Origin: an uncultured Mucilaginibacter sp.
GTDB lineage: Bacteria > Bacteroidota > Bacteroidia > Sphingobacteriales > Sphingobacteriaceae
Direction of reading: 5' to 3'
Length of the DNA stretch: 52,363 nt
Assembly (NCBI GenBank): GCA_903915155.1
Contig: CAIWRU010000099.1
Span: 1-52,363 of the forward strand
In this document: one piece after another, positions 8,807 to 17,409 of the stretch
Layout: each line of letters opens with the position of its first letter
Position numbering within the stretch: the first letter of the stretch is position 1
Program-made: the position numbers and the translations under genes
Notes under the pieces: model-generated
Databases searched by the model: none
What the model was told of the DNA's origin: nothing
Seen by the model: only the letters and a program-made list of their open reading frames with translations

Positions 8807-11434
8807 CTACGCATTAAACAACCCGTTCCTCTCCTGTTCCTGGTAGTTCTGCACGGTTTCAATGGCGTTATCCACCACATCGCTTAGTGCAACAATAAAC
8901 GTCCCCGGGCGGGCAAGGCTCATGGCGTGTTTAATGGCGTCGATCTCTTTTGATACTACTTCGAATTGTTTGTCGGGATCGACTGATAGTATCCCTTCCT
9001 GGAGCAGCGATAAAATATTCTCTTCAGTGCGACCGCGCAGGTGTTTTTCCTGCCGCAAAATGATATAATCAAACATCTCTGCCGATAGCTTGCCGATCTC
9101 GCGGATGTCTTCATCGCGCCTGTCGCCCGTACCGGCTATGATGCCAATTTTTAAGGGCGAATCAATATGCGTTAAAAACTCTTTTATGCCTTTAAACCCA
9201 TCCGGGTTGTGGGCAAAATCGATCATGAATTTAAAGTCTTTAAAATCAAAAATATTCATCCTGCCCGGCGTTTGCGCTGCTGATGGGATAAATGTTTCGA
9301 GCGAGGTTTTGATGTCTTCCGTCCTGAAGCCCCAGAGGTATGTGGCCAGGGTCGCGGCCAATACATTCTCTATCATAAAAGGCACAGTTCCACCAAACGT
9401 AAGTGGGATAAGGCCGATACGCTGTACGCGCAGTTTCCAGTCGCCTTTTATGATGGTGATGTAACCGTTCTCGGCCACGCAGGCTATGCCACCCTTGCGG
9501 CAATGACTCTTAATAACCGGGTTGTTTTCATCGCGACTAAAATAAGTCACATGACATTCAGCCTTTTTGCCTATGCGTACGCAATATTCATTGTCTGCAT
9601 TCAATACCGCCCAGCCACTCTTTTTAACCGAGTTAACAATAACACTCTTTACGCGGGCAAGGTCGTCCAAAGTGTGGATATCGGCAAGGCCCAAATGGTC
9701 TTCCTGAATATTGGTTATAACGCCAATATCGCAAAATCCAAACCCAAGGCCCGAGCGTAGGATGCCACCACGGGCAGTTTCCAGCACGGCAAATTCCACG
9801 GTAGGGTCTTTCAAAATAAACTCTGTGCTTACCGGGCCGGTGGTATCGCCTTTCAGCATCATGTTGTTTTGTACGTAAATGCCGTCGCTGGTGGTGAAGC
9901 CTACCCTGTAGCCATTATTTTTCACGATGTGGGCGATTAAGCGGGTGGTAGTGGTTTTGCCGTTAGTGCCCGTTACCGCGATAATAGGTATGCGCGATGA
10001 TTTGCCGTAAGGGTATAACATATCTATTACATTCCCGGCCACATTGCGCGCCAGGCCCTCGCTGGGGGCGATATGCATCCTGAAACCCGGTGCAGCGTTC
10101 ACTTCCAATACTACGCCGCCGGTTTCGGTTAAGGGTTCGCTTAGGTTTTCGGCCATAATATCAATACCGCATATATCCAGCCCTATTATCTTTGATATGC
10201 GTTCGCAAATAAAAATATTTTGCGGGTGCACATGATCTGTAACATCAATGGAAGTTCCGCCGGTGCTTAAATTGGCAGTTGATTTTACAAATACCTTTTC
10301 GCCTTTCGCGGGGATGGTTTCCAGCGTGTAGCCCTTCTTTTCCAACAGGTCGAGTGTGTCACGGTCTACATCTATTAAGGTCAGCACATTTTCGTGTCCA
10401 TAGCCACGACGAGGGTCGGCATTTTCAATATCTATCAATTGCTGAATGGTCGATTCACCATCGCCCTTCACATGCGCAGGGTCGCGCAAGGCGGCGGCTA
10501 CCATTTTGTTATCTATCACCAATACCCTGAAATCATACCCGGTTATAAAGCGCTCCACAATTACGCGGCGCGATATTCTTGCAGCGTGTTCGTAAGCCGC
10601 CACTGCATCTTCGCGGTTACGGATATTGATGGATATACCGCGGCCATGGTTGCCGTCCAGCGGTTTAAATACCAGTGGGAAACCCACTTCGCGTATGGCT
10701 TTGTCTACTTCATCGGTACTTGAAATGGTAATACCTTTGGCAACAGGGATGGCTTGTTCCTGTAGCAGGCGTTTGGTTTCGTCCTTATTACTGGCAATGT
10801 CGACAGCTATGCTGCTGGTTTTTTCGGTCATGGTGGCACGGAAGCGTACCTGGTTTTTACCGTAGCCCAGTTGCACCAGCGATTGTTTATTCAAGCGTAT
10901 CCATGGAATGTCGCGGGCAATGGCTTCTTCCACTATCGAGCCTGTGCTTGGGCCCAGGCGAGTGGCTTCGCGTATCTCGCGCATTTGTTGTATGTCGTGT
11001 TCAAGGTCGTAATCTTCGCCATTTATCAGCGCTTCGGCAATGCGTACCGACGCTTCGGCAGCATAAATGCCTACCTTTTCTTCAAGGTAAGTGAATACTA
11101 CATTATAAACACCTACTGCTTTTGTTTCGCGGGTGCGGCCGAAACCGGTATCCATGCCGGCAAGGGTTTGTATCTCCAGGGCGATATGCTCAATCACATG
11201 CCCCATCCAGGTGCCGGCTACCACACGCTGAAAAAAGCCCCCCGGCGTGCCAGGTGAACAGCGGTGCTCATGTAAACTGGGGAGCAGGGTTTTAAGGCGT
11301 TCATAAAAACCCTCAATTTTATTGGTGGGCTGATGCTCCAACTCTTGCAGGTTCAGCCGCATTTGAATTAATTTTTTGCGCTTTACGCTCCAGATGTTCG
11401 GTCCCCGAAGTACTTGTATATTTTCGATTTTCAT
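8807..11434 (-). CDS. cphA: Cyanophycin synthetase
   Basis: Makes cyanophycin, a poly-aspartate backbone with arginine on the side chains, using ATP for each bond. The 875-residue protein has the expected order: a CphA N-terminal domain starting MKIENIQVLRGPNIWS; an ATP-grasp domain (about 215-475) with KPLDGNHGRGISI and EVNAAPGFRMH; then a Mur-ligase-like domain with P-loop GTNGKTTT (489-496), and a C-terminal domain with DFAHNPDGF. The frame extends four codons upstream to a TTG at 11446, but the ATG at 11434 gives the usual family start. It is divergent from cphB across about 230 bases that contain a large hairpin. Both active sites look intact. Confidence 0.96.
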   Translation of the reverse strand: MKIENIQVLRGPNIWSVKRKKLIQMRLNLQELEHQPTNKIEGFYERLKTLLPSLHEHRCSPGTPGGFFQRVVAGTWMGHVIEHIALEIQTLAGMDTGFGRTRETKAVGVYNVVFTYLEEKVGIYAAEASVRIAEALINGEDYDLEHDIQQMREIREATRLGPSTGSIVEEAIARDIPWIRLNKQSLVQLGYGKNQVRFRATMTEKTSSIAVDIASNKDETKRLLQEQAIPVAKGITISSTDEVDKAIREVGFPLVFKPLDGNHGRGISINIRNREDAVAAYEHAARISRRVIVERFITGYDFRVLVIDNKMVAAALRDPAHVKGDGESTIQQLIDIENADPRRGYGHENVLTLIDVDRDTLDLLEKKGYTLETIPAKGEKVFVKSTANLSTGGTSIDVTDHVHPQNIFICERISKIIGLDICGIDIMAENLSEPLTETGGVVLEVNAAPGFRMHIAPSEGLARNVAGNVIDMLYPYGKSSRIPIIAVTGTNGKTTTTRLIAHIVKNNGYRVGFTTSDGIYVQNNMMLKGDTTGPVSTEFILKDPTVEFAVLETARGGILRSGLGFGFCDIGVITNIQEDHLGLADIHTLDDLARVKSVIVNSVKKSGWAVLNADNEYCVRIGKKAECHVTYFSRDENNPVIKSHCRKGGIACVAENGYITIIKGDWKLRVQRIGLIPLTFGGTVPFMIENVLAATLATYLWGFRTEDIKTSLETFIPSAAQTPGRMNIFDFKDFKFMIDFAHNPDGFKGIKEFLTHIDSPLKIGIIAGTGDRRDEDIREIGKLSAEMFDYIILRQEKHLRGRTEENILSLLQEGILSVDPDKQFEVVSKEIDAIKHAMSLARPGTFIVALSDVVDNAIETVQNYQEQERNGLFNA

Positions 11435-11581
11435 AGAATGGGTCAATTTAAAAGAGTTTAAATTTAAAAAAATCTAAACCTGTAACAAGCTATTTATTTT
11501 TTTGATGGAGAAAATTTAATATATATTTAATATGGGGGTGCCTTTATGCCACTTTTTCTTTTAATTTGTATAAAGAAGCAT

Positions 11582-11646
11582 TGAGTGAATTAGTGATTGA
11601 GCGAATTAGTGAGTTTTAATTATTCACTCAATCACTAATTCGCTCA
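11582..11646. repeat. Large hairpin between cphA and cphB
   Basis: GAATTAGTGATTGAG at 11587-11601 pairs perfectly with 11627-11641. After one T-G wobble the stem extends four more pairs outward, for about 20 pairs in all, around a 25-base loop that contains another partial copy of the GAATTAGTGA unit. It ends 21 bases before the cphB start codon. It could be an interspersed repeat or part of the cphB leader. Confidence 0.7.
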
Positions 11647-11667
11647 TTCAATCAATAAACAAATAAT

Positions 11668-12573
11668 ATGACCCCAAAAGGAAAACTGATCATAATTGGA
11701 GGCGCTGTAGATATGGGCAGCAACATAAGCGCCCAGGAAAATATTTTACAACCCAATTATATCAAGTTTTTTGAGCAGGGGATCTTAAAGCGCATCATTA
11801 CCGAATCGGCACATCATGAGGGTTCGAAGATCGAGGTTATTACAACGGCATCCCAAATACCGGAACTGGTAAGCAAGGAATACATCGCCGCTTTTAACCA
11901 CCTTAACGTTACCCATGTGAACATCCTCGACATTAGAAACCGCGAGGACACAGCTAATAAGGACTATTTAAAACGCATCCGCGAGGCCGACGTTGTAATG
12001 TTTAGCGGCGGCGATCAGCTGCGCCTGAGCGCAATTTTTGGCGGGACGGAGTTTTTGCAGATACTTAAACAACGCTATAAGAACGAAAATTTTGTTATCG
12101 CGGGCACATCGGCGGGCGCGGCAGCAGCATCGGCGCACATGATCTATCGTGGTTCAAGCAACGAAGCGCTGATAAAAGGCCATGTGCAGATAACCGCCGG
12201 TCTTGGCTTTATCGATTCCGTTTTTGTCGACACCCATTTTGTACAGCGTGGGCGCATTGGCAGGTTATTATATGCTGTGGCCAGTAACCCCGGTATTTTG
12301 GGCATAGGCTTAGGCGAGGATGCCGGGCTGCTGATAACCGAAGGCACCATGATGGAAGCCATTGGCTCGGGCCTTATTATTTTGGTTGATGGCCGCCATA
12401 TGGTAAGCACCAATATTTACGATGTAGAAATGGGCGCGCCGGTATCGATAGAAAATTTAAAGGTGCATGTGATGTCGATATTTGATAAATATGATCTTTC
12501 GCAACACAAATTGAATATTAAAAAGGTTGTAAAGATTGAGGATGGGGTATTTATAAAAGTTGGGGACAAATAA
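11668..12573 (+). CDS. cphB: Cyanophycinase (peptidase S51)
   Basis: Serine exopeptidase that cuts cyanophycin to beta-Asp-Arg dipeptides. It has 301 residues and starts MTPKGKLIIIGGAVDMG. The nucleophile is Ser148 in the elbow GTSAGA, and the companion motifs FSGGDQLRL and FVDTHFVQRGRIGRL are present as in CphB. No signal peptide is seen, so it acts on intracellular granules, unlike the exported CphE-type enzymes of cyanophycin scavengers. It is divergent from cphA and followed after 153 repeat-filled bases by the peptidase that would finish the breakdown. Confidence 0.95.
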   Translation: MTPKGKLIIIGGAVDMGSNISAQENILQPNYIKFFEQGILKRIITESAHHEGSKIEVITTASQIPELVSKEYIAAFNHLNVTHVNILDIRNREDTANKDYLKRIREADVVMFSGGDQLRLSAIFGGTEFLQILKQRYKNENFVIAGTSAGAAAASAHMIYRGSSNEALIKGHVQITAGLGFIDSVFVDTHFVQRGRIGRLLYAVASNPGILGIGLGEDAGLLITEGTMMEAIGSGLIILVDGRHMVSTNIYDVEMGAPVSIENLKVHVMSIFDKYDLSQHKLNIKKVVKIEDGVFIKVGDK

Positions 12574-12610
12574 GCCCCACCCAAACCCTCCCCGGTAGGG
12601 AGGGCTTTAA
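12573..12610. repeat. AGCCCC...GGGCTTT repeat, left arm
   Basis: Left-hand copy of the repeat family (AGCCCCACCCAAACCCTCCC onward). It starts inside the stop codon of cphB and is self-complementary at CCCTCCCCGGTAGGGAGGG, so it may serve as the cphB transcript end. Confidence 0.75.
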
Positions 12611-12637
12611 AAAACGTAGTTTTATATTGAGAAATTT

Positions 12638-12723
12638 TAAAAAGTCTCCCCTACCGGGAGAGATTATTCGCAGATTGTTAATTTAAAGGGAGCTCATGAG
12701 GGCTTCGCCATTTAGAGGGGGCT
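12638..12723. repeat. Right arm of repeat, split by a 46-base insertion
   Basis: AAAAGTCTCCCCTACCGGGA begins the right arm; its usual end TTTAGAGGGGGCT is displaced to 12711-12723 by about 46 extra bases (12665-12710). The final AGAGGGGG lies six bases before the ATG of the next gene and can serve as its Shine-Dalgarno sequence. Confidence 0.75.
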
Positions 12724-12726
12724 AAT

Positions 12727-13569
12727 ATGAAACTGATCATTCACGGCGGCTTTTTCAGCGAATCAAGCACCAATCACGAGGTTAAGATAGCCAAGCAAGA
12801 GGCATTGCAGGAAATAGTGGAGCTGGGTTACAAGTACCTCACACATCATACCGCGCTCGAAACGGTTGTGTATACCGTTTGCCTGTTGGAGAATTGCGAC
12901 CTGTTTAACGCAGGCACCGGTTCGCAGATACAAAGCGATGGCAAAATACGCATGAGCGCCTCGTTAATGGACGGCAAAACCCAGCGTTTCTCGGGCGTAA
13001 TAAATATTGAGGATGTGAAAAACCCTATCTGCATAGCCGAAAAATTACTGCACCTGGAAGATAAAGTACTTAGCGGAAAAGGCGCACTAACCTTTGCCCG
13101 TGAGAACGGATTTGCCTATTATAACCCCGAGATACCGCAGCGCCGTTGGGAGTATGAGAAAAGACTGAGTGATTCCATCCGTTTGGGTACGGTTGGCTGT
13201 GTGGCACTGGATCTGCATGGCGACCTGGCTGCTGCGACATCAACCGGCGGCAAGGGCTTTGAGATACCGGGGCGGGTAAGCGATTCGGCTACTGCCGCAG
13301 GGAATTATTGCAATGCCTTAGCCGGCGTATCATGCACCGGCGTGGGCGAGGATATTGTGAGCGGGGCCGTGGCCCCAAAGATCGTTACCCGCGTAACCGA
13401 CGGCATGTCGCTTTCGGCAGCTACCGAAAAAACATTGAACGAAATGAAACCCTACGACGGCTTTGCTGGTATAATAGGCATTTCCGCAAATGGCGATATA
13501 TACCATGCCGATACCCACCCCTACATGGTATGGGCGCTGCATGATAAACAAACCGAAGTTTTTGCGTGA
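12727..13569 (+). CDS. iaaA: Isoaspartyl peptidase / L-asparaginase (Ntn hydrolase, T2)
   Basis: Hydrolyses beta-aspartyl dipeptides; in this setting the likely substrate is beta-Asp-Arg from cyanophycinase, giving aspartate and arginine. The 280-residue precursor should cleave itself before Thr155 (RLGTVGCVALD), freeing that Thr as nucleophile. STGGKGFEIPGRVSDS and GNYCNALAGVSCTGVGED are family motifs that shape the active site. At 280 residues it is slightly shorter than E. coli IaaA. There is no signal peptide. It follows cphB on the same strand. The gene symbol is by analogy; asparagine hydrolysis is an alternative activity. Confidence 0.9.
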   Translation: MKLIIHGGFFSESSTNHEVKIAKQEALQEIVELGYKYLTHHTALETVVYTVCLLENCDLFNAGTGSQIQSDGKIRMSASLMDGKTQRFSGVINIEDVKNPICIAEKLLHLEDKVLSGKGALTFARENGFAYYNPEIPQRRWEYEKRLSDSIRLGTVGCVALDLHGDLAAATSTGGKGFEIPGRVSDSATAAGNYCNALAGVSCTGVGEDIVSGAVAPKIVTRVTDGMSLSAATEKTLNEMKPYDGFAGIIGISANGDIYHADTHPYMVWALHDKQTEVFA

Positions 13570-13603
13570 TAATATAATTTGTTTATATTGGTGGATTAAT
13601 TAG

Positions 13604-13611
13604 TATATTTG
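13604..13611 (+). promoter_or_regulatory. Possible -7 element (TATATTTG)
   Basis: TATATTTG matches the Bacteroidetes -7 consensus and lies about 40 bases before the next gene. A TTTG occurs at 13578-13581, giving a 22-base spacer, longer than the usual 19, so only the -7 part is convincing. Confidence 0.4.
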
Positions 13612-13652
13612 CGCCCTAATTAATTTAATTAAGCCCAAGGTAAAAAACTTTA

Positions 13653-14300
13653 ATGAAATTCACGCTGATTATTGTACTGTTAACTACGCTAAGCTTCTCG
13701 GCTTCGGCGCAATGGTATTATAGAATAGGGCTTAAAAAAGCTGTGCGCTACCCGGCAATAGTACAGGTTAAAAACAATTCAATTAAACGTTTACCTATCG
13801 CAAAGCTCCGCACGGTAAAAATTGCCAAATATCATATCCCCGACATAAGTGATTATGAACTTGATGCCGCCGAGGTGGCTATAATGAAAACGGCCCAACA
13901 TAATATGCGTTTCAGGATATATGATATTGCCAGCTATAATTTTAGCCAGCTTGCCGAATTATTCATGAAGCAGAACCGCTTTTCTGAAGCCAAGTGGTAC
14001 TTGCTGCAAAGCAACAAAATATCGCGCGAGCAAAATGATGATAAACATACCATAGCAAATTTAATGGACCTGGCTATGGTCAAAGCCAATTTAGGCGACT
14101 TACAACAATCGCAACAAGATCTTGACGAAGCACGCCAGATAGCTACCACAAGGGGCTGGACGTCAGATGTCGCCGATATCGAAAAGGAAAATATCTACAT
14201 AAAAATAAATAAAAGCGCTTCATCGCCCAAAATGGAGCTAAAGTATGCATCTGACGCTATGGTAACCGATAAAAAGGCCACTGATAAGAAAACCGATTAA
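13653..14300 (+). CDS. Exported protein with TPR-like helices, unknown function
   Basis: A 215-residue protein that I cannot name. It has a signal peptide (MKFTLIIVLLTTLSFSASAQ). A middle segment (about 85-185) of paired helices reads as two or three tetratricopeptide-like units, for example FSQLAELFMKQNRFSEAKWY and LMDLAMVKANLGDLQQSQQD. A polar Lys/Asp-rich tail ends TDKKATDKKTD. TPR units suggest protein binding in the periplasm. It has its own terminator and possibly its own promoter, so it is a single-gene unit. Confidence 0.75.
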   Translation: MKFTLIIVLLTTLSFSASAQWYYRIGLKKAVRYPAIVQVKNNSIKRLPIAKLRTVKIAKYHIPDISDYELDAAEVAIMKTAQHNMRFRIYDIASYNFSQLAELFMKQNRFSEAKWYLLQSNKISREQNDDKHTIANLMDLAMVKANLGDLQQSQQDLDEARQIATTRGWTSDVADIEKENIYIKINKSASSPKMELKYASDAMVTDKKATDKKTD

Positions 14301-14388
14301 TTTGCGTTTGATTGTAACATAACGGTAAAATGCCCGTCTATACTATTAGAAAATTCAAACATATATTGTAATATTGTTATTTCTAAAT

Positions 14389-14419
14389 AAGAGACAGCTT
14401 TCCAACTGTCTCTTTTTAT
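14389..14419 (+). terminator. Intrinsic terminator
   Basis: Stem AGAGACAG (14390-14397) and CTGTCTCT (14406-14413), eight pairs, followed by TTTTATTT. It ends the TPR-like gene. Confidence 0.8.
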
Positions 14420-14493
14420 TTACATTAGCAAACACATAACAGGCACAAGTATTGATGTTGTATAAAAACCCGGATTTAAAGACAGTAAAGGAT

Positions 14494-16632
14494 ATGTTTA
14501 AGAAAGTATATTTAGTTTTAGTGCTTGGTGCTGCCCTGGCCTGCCACGCCGCACCTTCGAAACCCATAAAAGTTGACGGCTCAAATGATCTGCAGCCTGA
14601 TACACGCCAGAATATTGCCTGTAAGGAAGTTGCAGAACTGATATCGAAATATAATTACAAGAAGGTTGATTTGAATGACTCATTATCGGCGATCATTTAT
14701 AAACGTTATCTTAAAAAGATAGACGAGAACCATAATTACCTCCTGGCATCGGACGTTGCAGACTTTGATAAGTACAAAACTGTACTGGATGATGACCTGA
14801 AGAGTGGAAACCTGAACGATGCATTCTACATTTTTAATGTTTTCCAGAAAAGATATTTAGATCGTATTAAATTTTCCATTGCGCATGTTGATGATAATTT
14901 TGATTTTACTAAAAACGAGACTTTCATTTACGACCGCGAAGACCTGCCATGGGTTGCCACACAGGCCGATATGGACAGCCTTTGGATAAAGCGTGTGAAA
15001 TATGACCTGCTTAACCTAAAGGTAGCTAATGCGGACATGACCAAAAATAAGGCTACGCTTAAAAAACGTTACCAGGACCTGCTTTCGCAATCGAATAAAA
15101 TATCGAACCAGGAAGTTTTCCAAACTTTTATGGATTCGTTTACCGAAGCTGTTGACCCGCATACCAATTATTTTAACCCTTTTAACGCGGCACAGTTCAA
15201 TATGGAAATGTCGCGCTCACTGGAAGGTATCGGCGCTACGCTGGCTACCGAAAACGATTATGTTACAATTAAAACCATAGTACCCGGCGGCCCGGCTGAT
15301 AAGAGCCACCAGCTAAGCCCTGACGACCGTATTGTAGGCGTTGCACAAGGCAAAGAAGGGGAGTTTCAGAACGTAGTAGGCTGGAGGATAGATAACGCCA
15401 TAGCCCTTATACGCGGTTCAAAAGGTACTGTGGTGAAATTAGAGATATTGCCCGGCGGCGCAGCTGCAGGCAGCAAGTTAAAGGTGGTTGAAATGGTGCG
15501 CGAAAAGATCGTGCTTAAAGATGAGCTGGCTAAAAAAGAAATACGCACTTACAACAGTAATGGCAAAGTGGTGAAAATAGGCGTAATTGATATACCGGCG
15601 TTTTATGTAGACAATGCCCTGCAGCCAAGCGACCCTAACTACCACAGTACCACCCATGATGTGAAACTGATACTCGATAGCCTGAAAAATGAGCATGTTG
15701 ATGGCATTGTGCTTGACCTGCGCGAAGATGGCGGCGGTTCATTATCCGAAGCTATATCATTAACCGGCTTATTCATAAAACAAGGACCGGCAGTGCAGGT
15801 AAAAGGTACCCGCGGCCAGGTTGAGGTTGATGCAGATGAAGACCCTTCCATTTCATACGGCGGGCCGTTAGCCGTTTTGGTTGACCGCTTTAGCGCTTCG
15901 GCTTCTGAGATATTCTCGGGTGCTTTACAGGATTATGGTCGCGCTGTAGTATTAGGTTCACAAACCTATGGCAAAGGCTCGGTGCAAACGGAAATTGAGT
16001 TGGACAAGGTAATAAGCCCTACTTTGGCTGACATGGTTGCCAAAGTAACCGGCAAAGGCACTAAAGTTGCCGGTAACCAAAGCACATTTGGCCAGCTTAA
16101 CTTAACCATAGCCAAATTCTACCGTATTACCGGTAATTCAACACAGCGCCATGGTGTTACACCTGATATTACCTTCCCATCAGTTATTCCGTTGGATAAA
16201 TATGGAGAAGACACTGAGCCATCGGCTATGCCGTTTGATGTGATAGCAAAAAGCGACTACACCAAATTCAGCGACCTGAGCATGGTGATACCACAGCTTA
16301 AAAAACTGCACGACCAGCGCATGGCTACAAGCAAAAGCTACCAGTATTTGTTACAGGATGTTGCCGATTTTAAACAGCATGATGGAGAACGGACGATAAC
16401 GCTTAATGAAGCGCAGCTTAAAAAACAGCGTGATGCGGATGAGCAAAAGTCATTCGACCGCGAGAATTTGCGCCGTGTAGCCTTAGGTTTACAGCCACTT
16501 AAAAAAGGGCAAACAAAACCTAAAAACGAAGACCTTGACTTTTTGAAAATAGAAGCCGGACAGATAATGACCGACTATATAAACTTGAACAGTAAAATGA
16601 CAAGGGTTGCTACACCGCAGGAATTGAAATAA
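14494..16632 (+). CDS. prc: Carboxy-terminal processing (tail-specific) protease, Prc type
   Basis: Periplasmic serine protease that degrades or trims proteins from their C-terminus. The 712-residue protein has an exported N-terminus (MFKKVYLVLVLGAALACHAA; the Cys is not in an ideal lipobox). The Prc N-terminal domain follows, then a PDZ domain (about 240-320) and the S41 catalytic domain. The nucleophile is Ser469 in SASASEIF and the general base is Lys494 in YGKGSVQ. Their 25-residue spacing is the same as in E. coli Prc. A C-terminal helical extension is present. The frame could start at TTG 14452, but the signal peptide begins at 14494. Confidence 0.94.
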   Translation: MFKKVYLVLVLGAALACHAAPSKPIKVDGSNDLQPDTRQNIACKEVAELISKYNYKKVDLNDSLSAIIYKRYLKKIDENHNYLLASDVADFDKYKTVLDDDLKSGNLNDAFYIFNVFQKRYLDRIKFSIAHVDDNFDFTKNETFIYDREDLPWVATQADMDSLWIKRVKYDLLNLKVANADMTKNKATLKKRYQDLLSQSNKISNQEVFQTFMDSFTEAVDPHTNYFNPFNAAQFNMEMSRSLEGIGATLATENDYVTIKTIVPGGPADKSHQLSPDDRIVGVAQGKEGEFQNVVGWRIDNAIALIRGSKGTVVKLEILPGGAAAGSKLKVVEMVREKIVLKDELAKKEIRTYNSNGKVVKIGVIDIPAFYVDNALQPSDPNYHSTTHDVKLILDSLKNEHVDGIVLDLREDGGGSLSEAISLTGLFIKQGPAVQVKGTRGQVEVDADEDPSISYGGPLAVLVDRFSASASEIFSGALQDYGRAVVLGSQTYGKGSVQTEIELDKVISPTLADMVAKVTGKGTKVAGNQSTFGQLNLTIAKFYRITGNSTQRHGVTPDITFPSVIPLDKYGEDTEPSAMPFDVIAKSDYTKFSDLSMVIPQLKKLHDQRMATSKSYQYLLQDVADFKQHDGERTITLNEAQLKKQRDADEQKSFDRENLRRVALGLQPLKKGQTKPKNEDLDFLKIEAGQIMTDYINLNSKMTRVATPQELK

Positions 16633-16653
16633 GGTTTTTGTAGGATATTATGG

Positions 16654-16684
16654 AAATCCCGGCTTATGGCCGGGATTTTTTGTT
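16654..16684 (+). terminator. Intrinsic terminator
   Basis: Ten-base stem AAATCCCGGC (16654-16663) with GCCGGGATTT (16669-16678), then a T-run. It ends prc and lies just before the convergent beta-barrel gene. Confidence 0.88.
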
Positions 16685-16696
16685 TTTAATAGGATA

Positions 16697-17248
16697 TTAT
16701 AGTCCAAAGCCATAGGCAATACGCAATCCTAAAACGCCGTAGTTATTACTTTGGCCTATAAAATCTTCATAGCGAATACTTACGTCCCATCTTTTAGAAG
16801 CGTAGCCAACACTTGGCGAAGCGATCAGTTTAGTGGGGCCGCCGCCATCTTCAACTTCGAACCCAGCACCTACTTCCGCGCCTAAATAAATACTTGGCGA
16901 CACGAAGGCCTTGATACCGACTTTTACCGGAACAATGTCCAGGTGATTTTCGATCCTTTCACCCGCACCTAAAAAACCGGCGGGAATATAAAGGGGCTTA
17001 GTAAAGAAGTGATAAAACCCCGATGTGAAGGTGAGCCCTACATTATTCGCGATGCCATATTGCAGCCTTGGGGTAATGCCTAAACCAAAATTCACAGCGT
17101 TATGAAAATTGCCGACAGGCAAAAGCCCGTCAACCCCTATGCCGAACCGGAATTTACCTTCGGCAATAGACTGTGCCTTAGCATTGCTGCAAATAAATAA
17201 AGCGAATAAAATAAAGCTGACGGTAAACAATTTTGTGTTTGTTTTCAT
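16697..17248 (-). CDS. Small outer-membrane beta-barrel protein
   Basis: A 183-residue exported protein: signal peptide MKTNTKLFTVSFILFALFIC...NAKAQ, then alternating hydrophobic and polar stretches that read as about eight membrane strands (FRFGIGVDGLLPVG, LGITPRLQYGIANNVGLTF, VGIKAFVSPSIYLGAEVGAG). It ends VLGLRIAYGFGL, with an aromatic/hydrophobic end as in barrel proteins. It resembles small OmpW/OmpX-like porin-family proteins. The longer frame to 17311 adds 21 non-signal residues, so 17248 is used. No partner gene is evident. Confidence 0.8.
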   Translation of the reverse strand: MKTNTKLFTVSFILFALFICSNAKAQSIAEGKFRFGIGVDGLLPVGNFHNAVNFGLGITPRLQYGIANNVGLTFTSGFYHFFTKPLYIPAGFLGAGERIENHLDIVPVKVGIKAFVSPSIYLGAEVGAGFEVEDGGGPTKLIASPSVGYASKRWDVSIRYEDFIGQSNNYGVLGLRIAYGFGL

Positions 17249-17409
17249 TTGTTTAGTTTGGTGAAGTGTTAACTGAATAACGCTAAAGCAGGGGGAGAAG
17301 CGTATTAACACACCAAATATTGGATATTCTTCTGAAATTTACATGAAAAAGCAACTCTTTTAGGGGGCGGAGGGGGCAAACTAATTCCCTTTTTCCCCGT
17401 TTATCAATC

